A DNA stretch of 64,000 nucleotides from Actinokineospora globicatena (GTDB taxonomy: Bacteria; Actinomycetota; Actinomycetes; Mycobacteriales; Pseudonocardiaceae): NCBI RefSeq assembly GCF_024171945.1, contig NZ_JAMTCR010000004.1:930001-994000 (forward strand), in the 5' to 3' direction. The notes beneath the pieces were generated by a model. The model was not told where the DNA came from and searched no databases. It saw only the letters and a list, made by a program, of their open reading frames with translations. Positions within the stretch are counted from its first letter, which is position 1. Each line of letters starts with the position of its first letter. This document shows positions 28,248-36,925 of this stretch, one piece after another. The translations under genes and the position numbers were made by a program.

Positions 28248-28817
28248 CTAGGTGGACCTGAGTTCGTCGGGACGGTCCGCGTCGGCGCCGTCGGCCACGT
28301 CCGCGCATGCGACGTCGACCACCGGCCGCCCGGCCAGGTAGGGCCGCGCGCCGGTGTCGCCGACGGCCAGCTCGGCGACCCCCGCCCAGTGCGCGCGTCC
28401 GATGAGGACGGGGTGCCCCGGCACCCCGGCGTAGCTGGCCCTGGCCAGCGCGTCCGGCGCGGCGAGGGCGGCGAGCCTGGCGACGGCGGCGGTGGTGATC
28501 CCGGGGGTGTCCACCGGCAGCACGACGACCGCGTCGGCGTCGGTGTCGGTGAGCGCGGCCAGACCCAGCCGCAGCGACGACCCCATCCCGGTGGTCCAGA
28601 CCTTGTTGACCACGACGGTGGCGGGCAGCGGCGGCACCTTCTCGGCCCCCGCGCCGAGCACCACCACCACGGGCTTGCATTCGGCCAACGCGCGCAAGGC
28701 GTGCGACACCAACAGACCGCCGCGGAACGGTGCCAACGCCTTGGGCATCCCGAAGCGCGACCCGCCGCCTGCGGCGAGCAGCAACCCCGCCACCCGCGTG
28801 CCGCCCGAAACCGCCAT
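28248..28817 (-). CDS. MobA/MocA-like nucleotidyltransferase
   Basis: The 189-residue protein has the nucleotide-binding signature LLLAAGGGSRFGMPKALAPF and the metal-site VVVLPVDTPGIT. It also has a GVPGHPVLIGRAHW segment as in molybdenum-cofactor cytidylyl/guanylyltransferases. Other members of this fold activate sugars, so the exact product is not certain. It is upstream of the SIS gene and 19 bases from the following hydrolase gene on the same strand; the three look like an operon. Confidence 0.8.
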   Translation of the reverse strand: MAVSGGTRVAGLLLAAGGGSRFGMPKALAPFRGGLLVSHALRALAECKPVVVVLGAGAEKVPPLPATVVVNKVWTTGMGSSLRLGLAALTDTDADAVVVLPVDTPGITTAAVARLAALAAPDALARASYAGVPGHPVLIGRAHWAGVAELAVGDTGARPYLAGRPVVDVACADVADGADADRPDELRST

Positions 28818-28836
28818 GGCGGCAGCCTAGAGGCAG

Positions 28837-29661
28837 TTACCGCAGATGATCGAGTAGCAAGCCCGCGACCAGGTCGGGAGCTTCCTGCGGCACCCAGTGC
28901 GACGCGTCCTCGACCAGCTCGAATCGGTATAGACCACTGACCCACGCGCCGCAGCTCAGCGCCGCCGTCGAGCCGACCGCGACGTCCTCGCCGCCCCACA
29001 CGTACATCGTCGGCACCGTCACCGGGTCGGGGACCACATTCCACCGTTCGGCGCGGAACCAGTTCAGCGCCGCGGTCATCGCGCCCGGTTCCGAGAGCCG
29101 TGCGATGCACTCGGTCACGTCCGACTCCGGCACCCGCCACTCGAACAGCTGCCGCAGCGCCGCGCCGTTGTCGGCGAGCAGGCGCCGCTCCGCCGAGCGC
29201 TCCTTGAGCACCGGCACGTGCTGCGAGCGCTGCCGCTGGTCCTCGTCCTCGCGCAGCGCGGCGGCCAACGCGGCCGGGTGCGGCGCCGACACCGCCGTCA
29301 GCGTGCGCACCCGCTCGGGGTGCGCCGCGGCCAGGTGCCAGGCCACGACCGCGCCCAGGTCGTGGCCGACCAGGTCGAACTCGGGCATGTCCACCGCGTC
29401 GGCCACCGCGAGCACGTCGCCGACGAGGGCGTCCACCTGGTAGTCCGCGACGTCGTCCGGTCGCATCGAGGGCGAGTAGCCGCGCTGGTCGAAGGCGATC
29501 GCGCGCAGACCCGCGTGCCCGAGCACGTCCACCTGGTGCTCCCACGCCGACGCGGCCTGCGGGAAGCCGTGCAGCAGCAGCACCGGCCGACCACCGGCCG
29601 GACCCGCCCCCAGCGCGTCGAAGGTCCCCGCCTCGGTGGTGATCTGCCGGTGCTCGCTCAC
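28837..29661 (-). CDS. Alpha/beta hydrolase, epoxide-hydrolase-like
   Basis: The 274-residue enzyme has LLLHGFPQAAS (oxyanion loop) and GHDLGAVVAW, where Asp replaces the usual Ser nucleophile, as in epoxide hydrolases and haloalkane dehalogenases. The distal His is in DASHWVPQE. WNVVPDPVTVPTMYVWGGEDVAVG fits the acid-residue strand. The substrate is unknown. The gene leads a reverse-strand group with the MobA-like and SIS genes. Confidence 0.85.
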   Translation of the reverse strand: MSEHRQITTEAGTFDALGAGPAGGRPVLLLHGFPQAASAWEHQVDVLGHAGLRAIAFDQRGYSPSMRPDDVADYQVDALVGDVLAVADAVDMPEFDLVGHDLGAVVAWHLAAAHPERVRTLTAVSAPHPAALAAALREDEDQRQRSQHVPVLKERSAERRLLADNGAALRQLFEWRVPESDVTECIARLSEPGAMTAALNWFRAERWNVVPDPVTVPTMYVWGGEDVAVGSTAALSCGAWVSGLYRFELVEDASHWVPQEAPDLVAGLLLDHLR

Positions 29662-29812
29662 CGCGGCAGGTTACCGACCGCGACCGACACCCCCGACCGC
29701 TGTCCACCGACGGCGAGCCACCGACCGCGATTCGGTGACCACGGTCCGTTGCCCCCGTTCCCACGGCTCCGCTCCACCAAGCCGAATCGCGCGCGTGCGC
29801 GAAGATTGTGTC

Positions 29813-30529
29813 GTGACACCCAGGACGACTCCAGCGGGCCCCGAGCCCAAGATCACCGTGTACGGGTCCGGCACCGGGGGCGTCCGCGCGGTCGTCCTGG
29901 TCCTGCACGGCGGCCGCGAGCACGGCCACGGGCGGGTCGGCCGCCACCAGCTCGCCTACCTGCGGATGGTGCCCTTCGCCAAGGACATCGCCCGCCACGG
30001 CGCCGAGCACGGCGTGGTCGCCTGGGTGCTGCGCAACCGCTTCCGCGGCTGGAACGCCCCGGACCTGCACCCCGTCCAGGACGCCAGGTGGGCGCTGGCC
30101 GAGGTCCGCCGGGTCCACGGCGACGTCCCGGTGATCCTCGTCGGCCACTCGATGGGCGGCCGGGTCGCGCTGCGCGTCGCCGACGACCCGTCGGTCATCG
30201 CGGTCTGCGCGCTCGCGCCGTGGACGCCCCAGGGTGAGCCGGTCGAGCAGCTGGCCGACCGCGAGGTGCTGATCGCGCACGGCGTCCTCGACCGGATGAC
30301 CGACCCGCGGCTGTCCTACGACTACGCCCGCCGCGCGAAGGAGGTCACCGACCGGGTGGCCAGGTTCGACGTGCGTGGCGAGCGGCACGCGATGGTGCGC
30401 CGCGCCGACCAGTGGACCCGGCTGGTGACCGGTTTCGTCCTCGGCGCGCTCGCCACCCAACCGGGGGACCCCCGGATTACGAATGCCATGCGTCAGCCCT
30501 CACCGGGAGGGCTGCGGGTGCCGCTGTAG
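29813..30529 (+). CDS. Alpha/beta hydrolase, small serine type
   Basis: The protein is about 238 residues. It has LVLHGGREHG, the nucleophile elbow GHSMGGRVAL and a distal ERHAMVRR segment with His. The start is taken at GTG 29813 because the upstream frame is unlike coding and has no ribosome-binding site; the frame is open to 29636. Its function is unknown. It is divergent from the epoxide-hydrolase-like gene and lies 21 bases before the oxidoreductase of the lipid operon. Confidence 0.75.
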   Translation: MTPRTTPAGPEPKITVYGSGTGGVRAVVLVLHGGREHGHGRVGRHQLAYLRMVPFAKDIARHGAEHGVVAWVLRNRFRGWNAPDLHPVQDARWALAEVRRVHGDVPVILVGHSMGGRVALRVADDPSVIAVCALAPWTPQGEPVEQLADREVLIAHGVLDRMTDPRLSYDYARRAKEVTDRVARFDVRGERHAMVRRADQWTRLVTGFVLGALATQPGDPRITNAMRQPSPGGLRVPL

Positions 30530-30550
30530 CGGCGACCAGGAGGAGGAGCA

Positions 30551-31828
30551 GTGGCCGGTGGCGACAGACGGCGGGTGGCGGTCATCGGTAGTGGGGTCGC
30601 GGGCCTCACCGCCGCCTACCTGCTCCAACGCCGCTACGACGTGACGCTGTTCGAGGCGGACGACCGGCTCGGCGGGCACGCGCACACCCACGACCTGACC
30701 ACGCCCGACGGCGGGAGCACCCAGGTCGACAGCGGGTTCATCGTGCACAACGAACGCACCTACCCGAACCTGCTGCGGCTCTTCGGCGAGCTCGGCGTGG
30801 TGACCCGCGACACCGAGATGTCGATGAGCGTGCGCTGCGACGGCTGCGGCCTGGAGTACGCGGGCGCCCGGGGGTTGCCCGGCGTGTTCGCCCAGCCGCG
30901 CAACGCGCTCAACCCGCGCTACCTGGCCATGCTGGCCGAGGTGAAGCGGTTCCACCTGCACGCGCGGCGGGTGCTGCGCGCCGACGACCCGGACGACATC
31001 ACGCTGCGCGGGTTCGTCGTGGTCGGCGGCTACTCCCAGTACTTCGTGGACCACTTCCTCATCCCGGTCGTGTCCGCGGTGTGGTCGTCCGGCCCGGAGC
31101 TGAGCATGCGCTACCCGGCCCGGTACCTGTTCCGGTTCCTGGAGCACCACGGGCTGCTCTCGGTCAGCGGGTCCCCCCAGTGGCGGACCGTGGTCGGCGG
31201 CTCGCGGACCTATGTGGACCTGGTGGCCAAGCAGCTGACCTCGGTCCTGGTCGCAACGCCGGTGCACGCGCTGCGCAGGCAGGGCGACCACGTCGAGGTC
31301 CGCGACGGCGCCAACCGCGCGCACCGCTTCGACCACGCCGTCGTGGCCACTCACCCGGATCAGGCGCTGCGCGTGCTGGGCGAGCCGACCGCCGCCGAGC
31401 GCGAGGTCTTGGGCGCGATCGAGTACTCGACCAACGAGACGATCCTGCACACCGACCCGTCAGTGCTACCGCGTGCCGAGAGGGCTAGGGCGTCCTGGAA
31501 CTACCTCAAGCCCGCGTGCGACTCCCACGACGGCCCGGTGCGGGTGAGCTACCACATGAACCGGTTGATGGGCCTGGCCGAACCCGAGGACTACGTGGTC
31601 ACGCTCAACGCCAGCGACCTGGTGGCCGAGGGGTCCGTGCTGCACCGGATGACCTACCACCACCCGGTGTACACCCCGGAGTCCGTGGCGGCGCAACGCA
31701 GGCTGCCCGAGCTCAACGACGGCGTCATCGCCTTCGCCGGTGCCTACCACGGCTGGGGCTTCCACGAGGACGGCTGCGCGTCGGGTGTCCGTGCCGCCGG
31801 CTCCCTCGGGTCCGGGTGGGACACGTGA
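30551..31828 (+). CDS. NAD(P)/FAD-dependent oxidoreductase (amine-oxidase-like, Rv0449c type)
   Basis: The 425-residue flavoprotein starts with a dinucleotide fold VIGSGVAGLTAAYLL and FEADDRLGGHAHTH. It contains a DSGFIVHNERTYPN segment and the C-terminal FAGAYHGWGFHEDGCASG FAD-binding motif. The same type of protein precedes DUF1365 and a CFA-type methyltransferase in many actinobacteria, including, from memory, Rv0449c-Rv0447c. It may desaturate or oxidise a fatty acyl chain, but no reaction is proven. GTG 30551 has AGGAGGAG upstream. The stop overlaps the next start by GTGA. Confidence 0.88.
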   Translation: MAGGDRRRVAVIGSGVAGLTAAYLLQRRYDVTLFEADDRLGGHAHTHDLTTPDGGSTQVDSGFIVHNERTYPNLLRLFGELGVVTRDTEMSMSVRCDGCGLEYAGARGLPGVFAQPRNALNPRYLAMLAEVKRFHLHARRVLRADDPDDITLRGFVVVGGYSQYFVDHFLIPVVSAVWSSGPELSMRYPARYLFRFLEHHGLLSVSGSPQWRTVVGGSRTYVDLVAKQLTSVLVATPVHALRRQGDHVEVRDGANRAHRFDHAVVATHPDQALRVLGEPTAAEREVLGAIEYSTNETILHTDPSVLPRAERARASWNYLKPACDSHDGPVRVSYHMNRLMGLAEPEDYVVTLNASDLVAEGSVLHRMTYHHPVYTPESVAAQRRLPELNDGVIAFAGAYHGWGFHEDGCASGVRAAGSLGSGWDT

Positions 31829-32577
31829 CGGCTCCCCTCGACGCCCCCGCCCGCCACGCCCCGGGGCTCTACGACGCGACCGTCCGGCACGTCCGGATGG
31901 AGCGGGTCGACAACGCCTTCGCGCACCCGGTGTACCTCTGGTACGTCGACCTCGACGACCTGCCCCGGCTGCCCCGGTGGCTGCGGCCGTTCGCCCGGTT
32001 CGAGGCCCGCGACCACCTCGGTGATCCCGACCGGTCCATCAAGGACAACCTCGTCGGCTGGCTGGCGGGGCAGGGGATCACGGTCACCGGCCAGGTCCGC
32101 ATGCTCGCCAACGCCCGCGTCCTGGGCCACGTGTTCAACCCGCTCACCGTCTACTGGGTGCACGACGCCGCGGGCGCGCTGGAGTGCGTTGTCGCCGAGG
32201 TCCACAACACCTACGGCGAGCGGCACTGCTACCTGCTGCGCACCGACGGCTCCGGTCGCGCCGAGGTGGACAAGGAGTTCTACGTCTCACCCTTCCTGGA
32301 GATGGGTGGCCACTACCAGATGCGGTTACCCCGCCCGGGTAGTCGGCTCTCGCTCACAGTCACCCTGCGCCAAGGCGGAACCGTCCCGTTCACCGCCACC
32401 CTCACCGGGAGCCACCGCCCGGCCACCACGGCCGAGGTCGCCCGCATGGTGCTGCGCCGACCGCTGATGACGCTGCGGGTCACCGCGCTGATCCGCGTGC
32501 ACGGCATCGCGCTGTGGCTGCGCCGGATCCCGGTGGTCCGCCGTCCCCGACACGCCCGGCAAGAAGGAGTCCAGTGA
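31825..32577 (+). CDS. DUF1365 protein
   Basis: The 250-residue protein has the DUF1365 hallmarks: AFAHPVYLWYVDLDDLP, VLGHVFNPLTVYWVHD and KEFYVSPFLEMGGHYQMRL. The family's function is unknown, but it is nearly always beside a CFA synthase and an FAD oxidoreductase. The GTG start at 31825 overlaps the upstream stop (GTGA), and its own stop overlaps the next GTG, so the three genes are translationally coupled. Confidence 0.88.
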   Translation: MTAPLDAPARHAPGLYDATVRHVRMERVDNAFAHPVYLWYVDLDDLPRLPRWLRPFARFEARDHLGDPDRSIKDNLVGWLAGQGITVTGQVRMLANARVLGHVFNPLTVYWVHDAAGALECVVAEVHNTYGERHCYLLRTDGSGRAEVDKEFYVSPFLEMGGHYQMRLPRPGSRLSLTVTLRQGGTVPFTATLTGSHRPATTAEVARMVLRRPLMTLRVTALIRVHGIALWLRRIPVVRRPRHARQEGVQ

Positions 32578-33800
32578 CCGAGCTGACCACCCGCCCAGCC
32601 CACGCCCACGACTGGGGCGACCTGTTCACCCCGCCGTGCGACCCCACCCGCGCGCGGATCGCCAAGGCGCTGTTCAAGCACGCCGTGCGCGACCTGCCGG
32701 TGCGCGTGGTGTTCCCCGGCGGCCACCGCCTCGGCGCGGGCGGTCCCGGGTCCCCGGTCATGCGGGTGCTGCGGCCCTCGGCGTTCTTCCACCGCCTCGG
32801 CGTCGACTCCAAGATCGGCTTCGGCGAGTCCTACATGGTCGGCGACTGGACCTGCTCCACGCTGCCGGAGCTGCTGACGGTGTTCTCGGCGCGGATGGCC
32901 CGGCTGATCCCGGTGCCGCTGCAGGTGTTCCGCAGGCTCGTCGACCGCCGCCAGCCCGCCGCCGAGGAGAACACGCTCACCGGGTCGCGCGACAACATCC
33001 ACCGGCACTACGACCTGTCCAACGAGCTGTTCGAGCTGTTCCTCGACGAGACCATGACCTACTCGTCGGCCCTGTTCGAACCCGGCTCCACCGACCTCGT
33101 CGCGGGCCAGCACCGCAAGCTCGACGGCGTGCTCGACTACGCCGGGGTCCGCGCGGGCACGCACGTGTTGGAGATCGGCACCGGCTGGGGCTCGCTGGCC
33201 ATCCGCGCCGCCCAGCGCGGTGCGCGGGTGACGTCGCTGACGATCTCCGCCGAGCAGAAGGCCCTCGCCGAGCGCCGGGTCGCCGAGGCAGGCCTGTCCG
33301 ACCGGGTGCAGGTGCTGCTGCGCGACTACCGCGAGGCGCACGGCAGCTACGACGCCGTCGTCAGCGTGGAGATGATCGAGGCGGTGGGGGAGCGGTACTG
33401 GCCCACCTACTTCCAGACCGTGGACCGGTTGCTGCGGCCGGGCGGGCGCTTCGGGTTGCAGTCGATCACCATCCCGGACGACCGGCTGCGCGCCACCCGC
33501 GGCGGCTACACCTGGATCCACAAGTACGTCTTCCCCGGCGGCATCCTGCCCTCACCGGAGGCGATCGAGCGGTCGCTGGCCGGGACGGGCCTGCGGGTCG
33601 GGCAGCACCGCGACTTCGGGCTCGACTACGCCGAGACGCTGCGGCAGTGGCGGGAGCGGTTCCTGGCCAACTGGGACCAGATCGCCGCGCTCGGCTTCGA
33701 CGGCACCTTCCGGCGGCTGTGGGAGTTCTACCTGGCCTACTGCGAGGCCGGGTTCGCCTCCGGGTACATCGGGGTTCGGCAGATCTCGATCGGGCGTTGA
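32574..33800 (+). CDS. Cyclopropane-fatty-acyl-phospholipid synthase family methyltransferase (first copy)
   Basis: The 408-residue protein has an N-terminal sterol-carrier-like part and the HYDLSNELFELFLD and LEIGTGWGSLAIRAA (SAM-binding) motifs. VVSVEMIEAVGERYW and GGYTWIHKYVFPGG complete the CFA signature. The family transfers a methyl group from S-adenosylmethionine to the double bond of a phospholipid acyl chain, giving a cyclopropane or a methyl branch. GTG 32574 overlaps the DUF1365 stop. A second member lies about 4 kb downstream on the other strand. Confidence 0.9.
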   Translation: MTELTTRPAHAHDWGDLFTPPCDPTRARIAKALFKHAVRDLPVRVVFPGGHRLGAGGPGSPVMRVLRPSAFFHRLGVDSKIGFGESYMVGDWTCSTLPELLTVFSARMARLIPVPLQVFRRLVDRRQPAAEENTLTGSRDNIHRHYDLSNELFELFLDETMTYSSALFEPGSTDLVAGQHRKLDGVLDYAGVRAGTHVLEIGTGWGSLAIRAAQRGARVTSLTISAEQKALAERRVAEAGLSDRVQVLLRDYREAHGSYDAVVSVEMIEAVGERYWPTYFQTVDRLLRPGGRFGLQSITIPDDRLRATRGGYTWIHKYVFPGGILPSPEAIERSLAGTGLRVGQHRDFGLDYAETLRQWRERFLANWDQIAALGFDGTFRRLWEFYLAYCEAGFASGYIGVRQISIGR

Positions 33801-33848
33801 GGGCGGTGGGTGCCCCAGGGGTGGCCGAGTCCGGCAGATCTCGATCGG
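33777..33848. repeat. 17-bp direct repeat at the end of the first CFA gene
   Basis: CGGCAGATCTCGATCGG occurs inside the last codons (33777-33793) and again 55 bases later in non-coding DNA (33832-33848). It may be the trace of a small duplication. Confidence 0.6.
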
Positions 33849-34029
33849 CCCGCTGACCCCGGGTGATCGCCGCCCCCTGGTGATCTTGGTGGGGCCCGCC
33901 GGCTACGGTGTGCGCGCGGTGCGCCGCCGGTGGGCAACCCATCCCGGTCGTCCCGCGTCCTGACGGGTGAGGTGGGAGAATCCCACGGGTGAGGGGTCGG
34001 TCTGTGACGCGCCAGGTGGGTGGGCTCCG

Positions 34030-35271
34030 ATGAGTTCTGGGATGGGCCCTGGGCAGCAGCCGGGGCGGCGCTACAACCCGACCAGGAAGATGGAGCAGCC
34101 CGGGTCGGACAACCGGCCGCCGCCGTACCGGCCGGAACCCTCGGTGCCCCAGTACCAGCCGACGTCCTACCAGCCCCAGCAGCGCCAGAACCGCGCCGAC
34201 CGGCCGCAACCGCCGCGGCAGCAGCCCCGCGCCTACCAGCCGGAGCCGCCGCGCACGCCGCCGCCCGGTCAGCCGCCGGGCCAGAAGGGCTTCGGGGGAC
34301 CGCCCCCGCGTCGGCGCAGGCGCAAGGGCCGGATCGCGCTGATCGCGCTGGCCGTCGTCGTCGCGCTGTTCGCCGGGCTCTGGGTGTACCTGGAGACCGC
34401 GCTCAACCGGGTCGAGGCGCTGACCGACTACGAGGGCAGGCCCGCGGCGGGCGCGGGCACCAACTGGCTGATCGTCGGGTCCGACAGCCGCGAGGAGCTC
34501 TCCGCCGAGGACGAGGCGCGGCTGGCCACCGGTGACGCCAAGGGCAAGCGCACCGACACGATCATGCTGATGCACATCCCGGACAACTCGACCAAGCCGA
34601 CGCTGGTGTCGCTGCTGCGCGACTCGCTGGTCGACATCCCGGGCAAGGGCCAGAACAAGCTCAACGCGGCGTTCGCCTTCGGGGGCGCGCCGCTGCTGGC
34701 CAAGACCGTGGAGCTGGAGACCGGGCTGCGGCTCGACCACTACGTCGAGATCGGCTTCGGCGGCTTCGCCAACGTGGTCGACGCGGTCGGCGGCGTGGAG
34801 ATGTGCCTGCCTGCCCCGATGGAGGACCCGCTGGCGGGCATCAACCTCCCGGCGGGCTGCCAGGAACTCGATGGCGCCAACGCGCTCGGCTACGTCCGCA
34901 CCCGCAAGGGGCCGCGCGCCGACCTGGACCGGGTCATCCGGCAGCGCGAGTTCATCGGCGCGCTGACCGACAAGGCCACCAGCTTCGGCACGCTGGTCAA
35001 CCCGTTCCGGGTGATCCCGCTGCTCTCCAGCGCGCCCGCGGCGGTGACCATCGACGAGGGCGACCACCTGCACAACCTGCCCAGCCTCGCGTTCGCCATG
35101 GGTGCGGGCGACGGGCTGCTGACGACCACCGTCCCGTTCGGCGGGTCCAAGAGCGTCAAGGGCGTCGGGTCGGCGATCGTGTGGGACGAGGCCAAGGCGG
35201 GCAAGCTGTTCACCGCGCTGCGCACCGACGCCGAGGTCCCGCCGGAGGCGATCGTCGCGCCGCCGAAGTAG
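34030..35271 (+). CDS. LytR-CpsA-Psr (LCP) family cell-wall polymer ligase
   Basis: The 413-residue protein has a Pro/Gln-rich cytoplasmic N-terminus (about 1-95), one transmembrane helix (IALIALAVVVALFAGLWVYL) and an extracytoplasmic LCP domain. Conserved pieces are NWLIVGSDSRE, RTDTIMLMHIP, VSLLRDSLVDIPG and YVRTRKGPRADLDRVIRQREF, with the Arg/Asp residues that bind pyrophosphate-lipid. LCP enzymes attach arabinogalactan or teichoic-type polymers to peptidoglycan. ATG 34030 follows GGGTGGG. It stands alone between the CFA operon and the cyclophilin gene. Confidence 0.9.
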   Translation: MSSGMGPGQQPGRRYNPTRKMEQPGSDNRPPPYRPEPSVPQYQPTSYQPQQRQNRADRPQPPRQQPRAYQPEPPRTPPPGQPPGQKGFGGPPPRRRRRKGRIALIALAVVVALFAGLWVYLETALNRVEALTDYEGRPAAGAGTNWLIVGSDSREELSAEDEARLATGDAKGKRTDTIMLMHIPDNSTKPTLVSLLRDSLVDIPGKGQNKLNAAFAFGGAPLLAKTVELETGLRLDHYVEIGFGGFANVVDAVGGVEMCLPAPMEDPLAGINLPAGCQELDGANALGYVRTRKGPRADLDRVIRQREFIGALTDKATSFGTLVNPFRVIPLLSSAPAAVTIDEGDHLHNLPSLAFAMGAGDGLLTTTVPFGGSKSVKGVGSAIVWDEAKAGKLFTALRTDAEVPPEAIVAPPK

Positions 35272-35467
35272 CCCCGTAGCGATCCGTGGACCGGGCCGCC
35301 TGCGTGCGTGGTCCGGCCGCGGAGGCTGCGGGGAACGGTGCGGGAACGCCGAGTTTGGGCCGTTCGGCCGTGCCGGGGTGCCGTCGTGCGCACCTGTTCT
35401 GGTGACGGAGGGCTGCCCTACCCTCGCCGTCGGCGACCGACACCCGGCCGCCGACTAGGAGGAACTC

Positions 35468-36199
35468 GTGACGTCCGTGCTCATCCGCGGGGTAGTCGCC
35501 GCGGCGTTGGCGCTCTCCGCCGCCGTGGTCGTCCCCGGTGCCGCGTCGGCCTCGGTCGACCAGCCGCCGAAGGTGACCAAGGGTCCGTGCCAGTACACCG
35601 AGACCCCGGACGACCCCGCCGCCCGCCCGGTGGGGCTGCCCCGCGACCCGCGGCACACCCCGAGCCGGGGAACGGTCAAGGTCGACCTGCCCACCAGCCA
35701 GGGCCCGCTCGGCCTGACCCTGGACCGGGCCAAGGCGCCCTGCACGGTGCAGAGCTTCCTGCACTTGGCCGAGCACCGGTACTACGACTTCACCACCTGC
35801 CACCGCCTCACCGCCTACCCCACCCTCAAGGTCCTGCAGTGCGGCGACCCCACCGGCACCGGCGAGGGCGGCCCCGGCTACAAGTACAAGGACGAACTCC
35901 CCACCGACCTGCCCACCTGGCCGGGTGACACCACCGGCACCCGCAAGGTCTACGCCCGAGGCCTCCTCGCCATGGCCAACGCGGGCCCCGCCACCAATGG
36001 CAGCCAATTCTTCCTCGTCTACGGCGACTCCCGCCTCCTCGCCAACTACACCGTCTTCGGCTCGGTTGACGCCCGCGGCCTCGCGACCCTCGACAAGGTA
36101 GCCGCAGGCGGCATCCAGCCCACCGCAGACAACCCCGCCCCCGTCGACGGCACCCCGGTCAAGACCACCAAACTCCTCCGCGCCCACGTCCGCTGCTGA
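35468..36199 (+). CDS. Secreted cyclophilin-type peptidyl-prolyl isomerase
   Basis: The 243-residue protein has a signal peptide (1-32, ending AASAS). The cyclophilin domain shows GLTLDRAKAPCTVQSFLHL, CHRLTAY, LLAMANAGPATNGSQFFLVY and YTVFGSV. GSQFF holds the active-site aromatic residues. Two Cys (PCTV and FTTCHR) may pair outside the cell. It would assist protein folding outside the membrane. The GTG at 35468 has AGGAGGAAC just upstream. Confidence 0.88.
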   Translation: MTSVLIRGVVAAALALSAAVVVPGAASASVDQPPKVTKGPCQYTETPDDPAARPVGLPRDPRHTPSRGTVKVDLPTSQGPLGLTLDRAKAPCTVQSFLHLAEHRYYDFTTCHRLTAYPTLKVLQCGDPTGTGEGGPGYKYKDELPTDLPTWPGDTTGTRKVYARGLLAMANAGPATNGSQFFLVYGDSRLLANYTVFGSVDARGLATLDKVAAGGIQPTADNPAPVDGTPVKTTKLLRAHVRC

Positions 36200-36221
36200 T
36201 CCCGCTGACCCCATGAAACAC

Positions 36222-36260
36222 CCAACGGGTCGTGCCCCCACAAGGGACACGACCCGTTGG
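36222..36260. terminator. Terminator hairpin after the cyclophilin gene
   Basis: A perfect 13-bp stem (36222-36234 with 36248-36260) with a 13-base loop lies 22 bases after the stop and is followed by CTTTC. It probably serves the forward gene; the convergent peroxiredoxin gene ends 200 bases away. Confidence 0.8.
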
Positions 36261-36375
36261 CTTTCAAGGACTTCGGATGCTTCGCCGCCTGCGGCTGCCG
36301 TGCCCACGCATAGCGCGCCTTGTGGATTGGCTTCAGCTGCCGTCAATGACGAGGAACCGCCGTACTGCACCCGAT

Positions 36376-36389
36376 CACTGTGGACAGTG
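36376..36389. repeat. 14-bp palindrome CACTGT-GG-ACAGTG
   Basis: It lies in the non-coding space between the cyclophilin and peroxiredoxin genes. Its meaning is unknown; it contains TGTGGACA, close to a DnaA box. Confidence 0.4.
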
Positions 36390-36460
36390 CGGCACGGTTG
36401 GAGCGGTAGTGCGCTGACCCTGCTTCGCAAGGCGTTGCGGGATCGGGGGGCGTTGCTCGG

Positions 36461-36925
36461 CTAGGCGGTCTTGGAGAGGCGTTCGCGGAGGGTTTCCAGG
36501 GCTTTGTCGGCGTGGACGGCCATGCGGAGTTCGCTCTTGATGGCGGCGAGCACGGTGCGGTCGGTGTCGATGACGAAGGTCATGCGCTTGGTGAGCAGGG
36601 GGCCGAAGCGGCGGCGGACGCCGAACTGGGTGGCGACGGTGCCGTCGGTGTCGGCGAGCAGCGGGTAGTCGAAGGAGTTGATCTCCGAGAACTTGGCCTG
36701 CTTGGCCACGTCGTCCGGGCTGATGCCGACCCGGTGCGCGCCGACCTCGGCGAACTCCTTGGCCAAGTCGCGGAAGTGGCAGGACTCCGCGGTGCAGCCG
36801 CCGGTCATCGCGGCCGGGTAGAAGAAGAGGACGACCGGGCCCGTCTCCAGCCACTCGCTCAGCGTGCGCGGGGTGCCGGTGTCGTCGGGGAGGGTGAAGT
36901 CCGGTGCGGTGTCGCCCGTCTTCAT
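36461..36925 (-). CDS. Peroxiredoxin, BCP/PrxQ type
   Basis: The 154-residue enzyme has DFTLPDDTG, the peroxidatic site YPAAMTGGCTAESC (Pxxx(T)xxC, with a resolving Cys five residues on) and RMTFVIDTDRTV. It reduces hydroperoxides with thioredoxin-like donors. The ATG at 36923-36925 overlaps the stop of the DUF1295 gene (ATGA), so it is the last gene of an operon with that gene and the CFA methyltransferase. It may protect unsaturated or modified lipids from peroxidation (inference). Confidence 0.9.
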   Translation of the reverse strand: MKTGDTAPDFTLPDDTGTPRTLSEWLETGPVVLFFYPAAMTGGCTAESCHFRDLAKEFAEVGAHRVGISPDDVAKQAKFSEINSFDYPLLADTDGTVATQFGVRRRFGPLLTKRMTFVIDTDRTVLAAIKSELRMAVHADKALETLRERLSKTA

